From: UKL13-2 sp044228625
GTDB taxonomy: Bacteria; Pseudomonadota; Gammaproteobacteria; Burkholderiales; Usitatibacteraceae
Reading direction: 5' to 3'
DNA: 35,957 bases
Assembly (NCBI GenBank): GCA_044228625.1
Contig: JBGAUM010000020.1
Span: 1 to 35,957 of the forward strand
Part shown: in pieces, positions 30,927 to 35,957 of the stretch
Numbering within the stretch: the stretch's first letter is position 1
Layout of the letters: every line of letters starts with the position of its first letter
Made by a program: the position numbers and the translations under genes
Notes under the pieces: model-generated
Database searches by the model: none
Told to the model about the DNA's origin: nothing
Seen by the model: the letters and a program-made list of their open reading frames with translations, nothing else

Positions 30927-31688
30927 TCAGTGCAGCCAATCCTCGCCCCCGTAGATTTCCTTCAAGTGCGTTTCCGTGAGATCGGACGGGGGACCATCAA
31001 ACACCACCTTGCCGCCGGTCATGCCGATCATCCGTTGGCAATAGCGCTTGGCAAGGTCCACGTTATGGATGTTGACGATGACGGGAATATTGCGCTTGCC
31101 GGCAAGTTCGGCCATCAGTTCCATGATTTCGACCGAGGTCTTCGGATCCAGCGATGAGGTGGGTTCGTCCGCCAGCAGGATGTCGGGGTCCTGCATCAGT
31201 GCGCGTGCGATACCCACGCGCTGACGTTGGCCGCCCGAGAGTGAATCGGCACGCTGGTGGGCAAATTTCGCGAGGCCGACGGCATCGAGCAGATGAAACG
31301 CCTCCGCAATGTCTTCTTTGGAGAAGCGCCGAAGCCACGCCTGGAAGGCGTTCATGTAGCCGAGCCTTCCCGTGAGGACATTCTCCATCACGGTCAATCG
31401 CTCGACCAGGTTGTATTCCTGGAACACCATGCCGATCTTGCGCCTGGCGCTGCGCAGTTCCGCGCCTTGAAGGGATGCAAGATTCAATCCTTGAAAGCGG
31501 ATTTCTCCGGCCGTCGGCTCCACCAGCCGGTTGATGCAGCGAATGAGCGTGGATTTTCCGGTGCCCGACGGCCCGATGATCGCCGTCATGCCTTCGCCCT
31601 TGATGGACAGGTCGATCCCTTTCAAGACCGGCACGCCCTTCTTGTACTCCTTGACGAGGCCTTTGATTTCGATGGTTCGGTCAGTCAT
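30927..31688 (-). CDS. phnC: Phosphonate-type ABC transporter ATP-binding protein PhnC
   Basis: This 253-residue ATPase energises import. It has Walker A GPSGTGKST at 39-47, Q-loop MVFQEYNLVERLTVMENVL, signature LSGGQRQRVGIARAL, Walker B ILLADEPTSSLDP and the switch His in VIVNIHNVDLAKRY. The NLVERLTVMENVLTGRLGY stretch is characteristic of PhnC rather than other importers. The gene lies 18 bases after the second binding-protein gene and 34 before the first permease, an evident operon. All catalytic residues are intact. Confidence 0.93.
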   Translation of the reverse strand: MTDRTIEIKGLVKEYKKGVPVLKGIDLSIKGEGMTAIIGPSGTGKSTLIRCINRLVEPTAGEIRFQGLNLASLQGAELRSARRKIGMVFQEYNLVERLTVMENVLTGRLGYMNAFQAWLRRFSKEDIAEAFHLLDAVGLAKFAHQRADSLSGGQRQRVGIARALMQDPDILLADEPTSSLDPKTSVEIMELMAELAGKRNIPVIVNIHNVDLAKRYCQRMIGMTGGKVVFDGPPSDLTETHLKEIYGGEDWLH

Positions 31689-31706
31689 GTGTCGGTCGCC
31701 GGAAGT

Positions 31707-32714
31707 TCACTTGGAGGATTGCGCCTGTTCGCGGATTTTTTTCGCCTCGAACGCCGCACGGGTATGGACCTCGCCACTCGCTGCGGCGACCCGCCGCACC
31801 GGCTCGAAATCCCGCTTGTAATCGAGTGCCACGAAGCGATCCGCTCCGCGAAACGAGTTTGACAGGTCCTGCGGGAAACGGAAACTGAAGGTGCACTCGC
31901 GAATCTTTGCGGCAAACGCGGGGTCGAGGTCATGTGCATAAGACAGGCTGCCCGCCGGGAACGGCGGGCTGGTATAGAGCACGCGGAATTGCCCCGGCTT
32001 GACGACGCCACGCTGCTCCATGCGTGTCAGCACGTCGTCGGCGATGGCGCCGGCATCGTAGTCCTTGTTCCAGACACCCATGATCGAATTGTCATGCTTG
32101 CCGGAATACGCCACCTTGTAGTCCTTGTCCGGCGCGAGGCCCGCCGCCGGAAACAGCGCGCGCGGCGCCAGATTTCCGGAGTTGGAGGAGGGCGATACGT
32201 GTGCGATCTTCTTGCCCTTCAAATCGGCCAGTGTTTTGTAGGGACTGTCGGCTCGAACGATCACGATCAACTTGTACGCGACCAGGCCTTCCTTCACCGT
32301 GCCGTGGATGGCAAAGGGCACCATGCCGCCCACGTTGACGGAAAACGGGGTATCGCCGGCGGAAACCAGGCCCAACTGCACCCGGCCGGAACGCATCGCC
32401 TCGATGGCGGCGGCCGACGAATGCACTTGGAAAAAACGCACGCGCTTGCCGGTGCATTGGCTGAGGTGCGTCAGGTACGGTTGCCAGAGCTTTTCGTACA
32501 CCGTCGCGTCTTCCTGCGGGGAGTAACTCATCAGCAGCGAGGACGGATTCTTCCATTGCTTCGGATCGGTTGGCGCATCCGCCATCAAGTCGCCGTTGGC
32601 ATCGCAATACATCGCGTCCAGGTCGCCGCGCTGCGGACAGGGGGCGGCCGACGCCAACAGGGGCATCACCAACAATGCGGCGGCGCTGCGGCAATTCCAA
32701 CCAGCGCGCCGCAT
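31707..32714 (-). CDS. phnD: Phosphonate/phosphate-type ABC transporter substrate-binding protein (second copy)
   Basis: This 335-residue periplasmic binding protein is a paralogue of its upstream neighbour. The signal peptide (MRRAGWNC…VMPLLASAA) is followed by PCPQRGDLDAMYCDANGDLM. The PhnD fold shows in SSAAAIEAMRSGRVQLGLVS, KKIAHVSPSSNSGNLAPRAL and VAYSGKHDNSIMGVWNKDYD. The SxxSNSG motif would bind the oxyanion. Start choice is uncertain: ATG 32714 gives a clean signal peptide, but GTG 32744 has a better ribosome site (AAGGA). The protein ends without the lysine-alanine tail of its sibling. Having two binding proteins suggests a second ligand or affinity for the same transporter. Confidence 0.88.
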   Translation of the reverse strand: MRRAGWNCRSAAALLVMPLLASAAPCPQRGDLDAMYCDANGDLMADAPTDPKQWKNPSSLLMSYSPQEDATVYEKLWQPYLTHLSQCTGKRVRFFQVHSSAAAIEAMRSGRVQLGLVSAGDTPFSVNVGGMVPFAIHGTVKEGLVAYKLIVIVRADSPYKTLADLKGKKIAHVSPSSNSGNLAPRALFPAAGLAPDKDYKVAYSGKHDNSIMGVWNKDYDAGAIADDVLTRMEQRGVVKPGQFRVLYTSPPFPAGSLSYAHDLDPAFAAKIRECTFSFRFPQDLSNSFRGADRFVALDYKRDFEPVRRVAAASGEVHTRAAFEAKKIREQAQSSK

Positions 32715-32789
32715 GTCACCGATCAGTCGGAAGTTGGCGATCACGGGGTCCTTTCCAGTCGCGCGGAGTGACCCCGGCATCGCCGACGA

Positions 32790-33818
32790 TCAGGGCTTCT
32801 TGGCCGCTTCTGCCGCCTTTTTGGCTGCAGCTTCGGCTTCTTTGGCGGTCTGCTTGTCGTAATTCGCGCGGTTGAAGGCTTCGCCCGAACCTTCCGCAAC
32901 CTTGCGCACCACTTCCCAATCCTTTTGGAAGGTCACCGGGAAAAAGCGATCCGCCCCATCAAAATTCTTTTGCATGTCGGTCGTGAAGCGATAGTCGTAA
33001 AAGCACTTCACCATCTTCTTTGCCAGTTCCGGCTCCAGGTCATGCGCGTAGGCAAAGGACGAGGTCGGGAATTTCTGCGAGCGGTAGATGACGCGGAAAT
33101 CGTCTTCCTTGATCTGCCCGCGGGTGCCCATTCGGTGGAACACGTCGGAGGCCACGGCGGCGCCATCGTAGTCGCCGGACAGCACCCCCATCACGCTCTG
33201 GTCGTGTTTGCCGGAGAACAGGATTTTGTAGTCCTTGTCCGGGGTGAGGCCTTCACTGGGGAACAGGGCCAGCGGCGCCATGTGACCGGAGTTGGACGAG
33301 GGCGACGTATGGGCGACCTTCTTGCCCTTCATGTCGGCCAGCTTCATGTAGGGCGAGGTTTTCTTCACCACGAAAATGAGGTTATAGCCCTGGAATTCCT
33401 TCTCGGTGCCTTTCACGGCGAAGGGCACGGCACCGGCCAAGTTCACCGCAAACGCCGTCGGGCCAGTGGAAAAGCCGCCCACATGCAGCCGGCCGGAGCG
33501 CATCGCTTCGATTTCCGCGGCGTTGGACTGCACCTGATAGAACACCACCTTCTTGTCGATGCACTTGCCGAGGTATTCGGTGAACGGGGCGAAAGCCTTC
33601 TGGTACACCGCCGGGTCTTCCACGGGCGTGTAGGTGAACACGATGGTGGATGGGTTCTTCCACTTGGCCTTGTCCTTGGGCGCATCGGCCACCAAGTCCT
33701 TGTTTTCGTCGCAATACATCGTGTCGAGATCGCCTCGGTGCTTGCATTCCTGGGCAAAAGCCGGGGCGGCGAACGAGGCCAGCAGCAGGGCGGCCATCAG
33801 GCCGATTACACGTTTCAT
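32790..33818 (-). CDS. phnD: Phosphonate/phosphate-type ABC transporter substrate-binding protein (first copy)
   Basis: This 342-residue periplasmic protein has a clear signal peptide ending AFA-Q at residue 22. Diagnostic stretches are SNAAEIEAMRSGRLHVGGFS, KKVAHTSPSSNSGHMAPLAL and LFSGKHDQSVMGVLSGDYDG. Near the N-terminus C25…C36 flank RGDLD, and D37-x-N39-x-D41…D45 resembles a short calcium loop; the same residues recur in the second copy. The last ~20 residues form an Ala/Lys/Glu-rich helix absent from the sibling. ATG 33818 follows AAGGAG at good spacing. It opens the leftward transporter operon. No C-P lyase, phosphonatase or phosphite dehydrogenase gene lies in the window, so the ligand is open. 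Confidence 0.92.
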   Translation of the reverse strand: MKRVIGLMAALLLASFAAPAFAQECKHRGDLDTMYCDENKDLVADAPKDKAKWKNPSTIVFTYTPVEDPAVYQKAFAPFTEYLGKCIDKKVVFYQVQSNAAEIEAMRSGRLHVGGFSTGPTAFAVNLAGAVPFAVKGTEKEFQGYNLIFVVKKTSPYMKLADMKGKKVAHTSPSSNSGHMAPLALFPSEGLTPDKDYKILFSGKHDQSVMGVLSGDYDGAAVASDVFHRMGTRGQIKEDDFRVIYRSQKFPTSSFAYAHDLEPELAKKMVKCFYDYRFTTDMQKNFDGADRFFPVTFQKDWEVVRKVAEGSGEAFNRANYDKQTAKEAEAAAKKAAEAAKKP

Positions 33819-33968
33819 CGAAATCTCCTTGGTCTAGTCGGTGGACGTTCGGGGTCGCTTTATTGTGCGGCGATTATTGCAGGTTGACTTCCCGCGCGCC
33901 ATCGACGGCATTCGCGCCGCGCACCGCTTTCCTGAGAAAATGGCGGATTGTCTGGATGGAGTTGAAAC

Positions 33969-34940
33969 ATGCGTTTTTGGATCATCGCCTGGGTCGTCTG
34001 GGGATTGGGCGATCCGGCACTGGCTCAGCGGGCCGAGAATCCGCCTGCAGCAACTTTGGCTGCGCCGACGGCGGTTGCGCCGCCGACTTCCGCCAAGCCG
34101 GCGGAAACCAAGGCGCCCGAGTTGCCCAAGCGCAAGGCATTCCTGTGGACCGTCAAATCACCGTCAACCACTCTCCACCTGTTTGGCACGATTCACGTCG
34201 GCAAGCGGGATTTCTATCCGTTGCCCGACGTGGTGGAAGCGGCGTTGAAAGCGTCGTCCAAGGTGGTCGTCGAAGCCGACATTTCCGACTCCACCAGCCT
34301 GGGGGACCTGCCGGCCCTGATGATGTTCGTGCCGCCGGAGACGCTGGAAAAGAACTTGCCGCCGGAGTTGTTTGCGCGCCTGCAAACCCAGCTCCTGCGA
34401 CTGAAGATTCCGCCCCAGGCCGTCAATGCCATGCGGCCCTTCATGGTGGCCGGCTTGCTTGCTGTCACGGAGTACTCACGCATCGGATATGACGCGAGCC
34501 AGGGCGTGGACGCCTACCTCATCAAGAACGCCAAGGCCGCGATGAAGCCGGTGCTGGAACTGGAATCGGTCAAGGGGCAGGTGAGTCTGCTGGCCGGCAT
34601 GCCCAAGGATGTTCAGGAGGCCTTTCTGGACAACACGGTGACCGGGCTCGAACGCGGCCAATCGGCAGACCAAGTCATCGGCGTGATCAACGCCTGGCAA
34701 ACCGGCGACGCCAAATTGATGCAGGAAGTCTCGGAGCAGTCCAACCGCGGCATGCGAAAGATCGACGCGCTGGACGAGCTGCTCATCCACACGCGCAATC
34801 GTGAAATGCTCAAGAAGATCGAAGGATTTCTGGCGGGAAAAGAACAGCATTTTGTCGCTGTGGGATCCTTGCACCTGACCGGGCCGCGCGGTTTGATCGC
34901 CTTGTTGAAAGAGAAGGGCTTCGAGGTTTCCCAGCCATGA
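33969..34940 (+). CDS. TraB/GumN-family protein, exported
   Basis: The product has 323 residues with a signal peptide (RFWIIAWVVWGLGDPALAQ) and a proline/alanine-rich spacer of about 35 residues before the domain. The TraB/GumN (TIKI-like) motifs are present: TTLHLFGTIHVGKRDFYPLP (first GxxH), SKVVVEADISD (conserved Glu) and HFVAVGSLHLTGPRGLIALL near the C-terminus (second GxxH), followed by KEKGFEV. In TIKI proteins these residues form a metal-dependent protease site; bacterial GumN homologues lack established activity. TGGAG precedes ATG 33969. Its stop overlaps the next start by ATGA, coupling it to a ThDP enzyme. It is divergent from the transporter operon. Confidence 0.88.
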   Translation: MRFWIIAWVVWGLGDPALAQRAENPPAATLAAPTAVAPPTSAKPAETKAPELPKRKAFLWTVKSPSTTLHLFGTIHVGKRDFYPLPDVVEAALKASSKVVVEADISDSTSLGDLPALMMFVPPETLEKNLPPELFARLQTQLLRLKIPPQAVNAMRPFMVAGLLAVTEYSRIGYDASQGVDAYLIKNAKAAMKPVLELESVKGQVSLLAGMPKDVQEAFLDNTVTGLERGQSADQVIGVINAWQTGDAKLMQEVSEQSNRGMRKIDALDELLIHTRNREMLKKIEGFLAGKEQHFVAVGSLHLTGPRGLIALLKEKGFEVSQP

Positions 34941-35957
34941 GTTCGTCACTGAAAGCCCGCAATGGCGGGCAGATTTTGGTGGATCAGTTGCTGATCCATG
35001 GTGCGGATCTGGCGTTTTGCGTCCCGGGTGAAAGCTACCTGCCGGTATTGGATGCGTTGTATGAGCATCGCGATCGCATCGAGCTCGTCACCTGTCGCCA
35101 CGAATCCGGCGCCGCCAACATGGCAGAGGCAGACGGCAAGATGACCGGCAAGCCGGGCCTGTGTTTCGTCACGCGCGGACCGGGGGCCACCAATGCGTCG
35201 ATCGGCGTGCACACGGCATTCCAGGATTCCACACCGATGATCCTGTTCATCGGGCAGGTGGGCAACGATTTCATCGAGCGCGAAGCGTTCCAGGAAATCG
35301 ACTACCGCCGGATGTTCGGGCAAATGGCCAAGTGGGTCGCGCAGATCGACCGCGCGGACCGCATTCCGGAGTTCATCGCACACGCATATCAGGTCGCCAC
35401 CAGTGGCCGCATGGGACCGGTGGTGCTGGCATTGCCGGAAGACACCTTGAGCGCCGTGGCGACGGTGCCCGATGCGCGCGCCTGGCAGCGCGTGGAATCT
35501 GCGCCGACGGATGAGGCGATGATGCGTCTGACGGGTTTGCTGCAGCATGCCGAACGCCCGTTTGTCATCTTGGGAGGCAGCGGCTGGAATGACGCCTCGG
35601 TGGCGGATTTCCAGCGCTTTGCCGAAACGCAGCAGGTACCGGTGGGGTGCGCGTTCCGCTTTCAGGACCTGTTCGACAATGCGCATCCAAACTACGCAGG
35701 CGATGTGGGCATCGGCATCAATCCCGCGCTGGCCGCGCGCATCAAGAGCGCGGACCTGGTGCTGGCCATCGGCCCGCGCCTTGGCGAGATGACCACCAGC
35801 GGATATACGGTGATCGAAGCGCCGGTGCCGACGCAAAAGCTCGTGCACGTGCACACCGGTCCGGAGGAGTTGGGCCGGGTGTATCAAGCGGACTTGATGA
35901 TCCACGCCACCATGGGTGCGTTTGCCAGGAAGCTGGCGGCACTTCCGCGTTTGACCC
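34937..35957 (+). CDS. Thiamine diphosphate-dependent enzyme, acetolactate-synthase-like (partial)
   Basis: The gene starts at ATG 34937 and leaves the window after 340 residues. The first domain has the ALS-family layout: GGQILVDQLLIHGADLAFCV, PGESYLPVLDALYE, then the catalytic-Glu segment CRHESGAANMAEADGKMTGK and FVTRGPGATNASIGVHTAFQ. The central domain follows (ERPFVILGGSGWNDASVADF, ADLVLAIGPRLGEMTTSGYT). The C-terminal ThDP-binding GDG domain lies outside. GESY in place of the more common GGxI/V and the overall pattern suit the 'ThDP-binding' subgroup without a fixed substrate, so acetolactate synthase proper is doubtful. No small regulatory subunit is seen. Confidence 0.85.
   Translation, partial: MSSSLKARNGGQILVDQLLIHGADLAFCVPGESYLPVLDALYEHRDRIELVTCRHESGAANMAEADGKMTGKPGLCFVTRGPGATNASIGVHTAFQDSTPMILFIGQVGNDFIEREAFQEIDYRRMFGQMAKWVAQIDRADRIPEFIAHAYQVATSGRMGPVVLALPEDTLSAVATVPDARAWQRVESAPTDEAMMRLTGLLQHAERPFVILGGSGWNDASVADFQRFAETQQVPVGCAFRFQDLFDNAHPNYAGDVGIGINPALAARIKSADLVLAIGPRLGEMTTSGYTVIEAPVPTQKLVHVHTGPEELGRVYQADLMIHATMGAFARKLAALPRLT

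Noticed and set aside
34937..35957. Calling the ThDP enzyme acetolactate synthase (ilvB)
   Set aside because: The C-terminal half is missing, no regulatory subunit is nearby, and the visible motifs fit a broader ThDP family.

Overview
The window looks like chromosomal DNA from a G+C-rich (roughly 60%, judged by eye) proteobacterium, most likely a betaproteobacterium. The basis is family resemblance: EttA, GreB, MarC, an M3 oligopeptidase, an NAD malic enzyme and Phn-type SBPs in proteobacterial forms. Genes are densely packed, often with ATGA start/stop overlaps, and no gene-free stretch exceeds 300 bases. I saw no tRNA, rRNA, CRISPR array, insertion sequence or phage gene. The assignment below class level is not supported.

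Left part (1-6600): the tail of a choice-of-anchor-type surface/secreted protein is followed by a leftward operon. Its gene order is 2-oxoacid:acceptor oxidoreductase gamma (5843-6427), alpha (4597-5850), beta (3596-4600), then a GltD-like NAD(P)/FAD oxidoreductase with a fused 2[4Fe-4S] ferredoxin tail (1962-3594, interrupted by a one-base frameshift) and an NAD malic enzyme (266-1906). A 9/10 match to the FNR/ANR box lies upstream (6511-6524), at class II spacing from a plausible -10 element. I infer an oxygen-regulated unit that makes or consumes an acyl-CoA from a 2-oxoacid and moves electrons to or from NAD(P), with malic enzyme as a possible pyruvate source.

Middle part (6600-23050): a small unknown gene, M3 oligopeptidase A, an O-methyltransferase and a TPR protein come first. 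Then follows a rightward run of ettA, a secreted unknown protein, an AsmA/DUF748-like protein and an S9 peptidase. A pair of hairpins separates these from a fumarylpyruvate-hydrolase-like protein that carries an apparent Tat-lipoprotein signal. The signalling genes are a five-PAS GGDEF-EAL protein, a Yip1-family membrane protein and a membrane diguanylate cyclase.

Right part (23050-35957): a dienelactone hydrolase diverges from a Rieske oxygenase coupled to a GhrA-like reductase. A membrane-anchored FMN glutamate-synthase-like protein diverges from marC-greB. A leftward phosphonate-type ABC transporter (two tandem binding proteins, one ATPase, two permeases) has no C-P lyase genes beside it. 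A TraB/GumN-family protein is translationally coupled to a ThDP enzyme that runs off the right edge. The most worthwhile points are the FNR-linked oxidoreductase/malic enzyme operon with its frameshift, the apparently exported FAH-family lipoprotein, and the duplicated Phn-type binding proteins with conserved cysteines and a calcium-loop-like motif.
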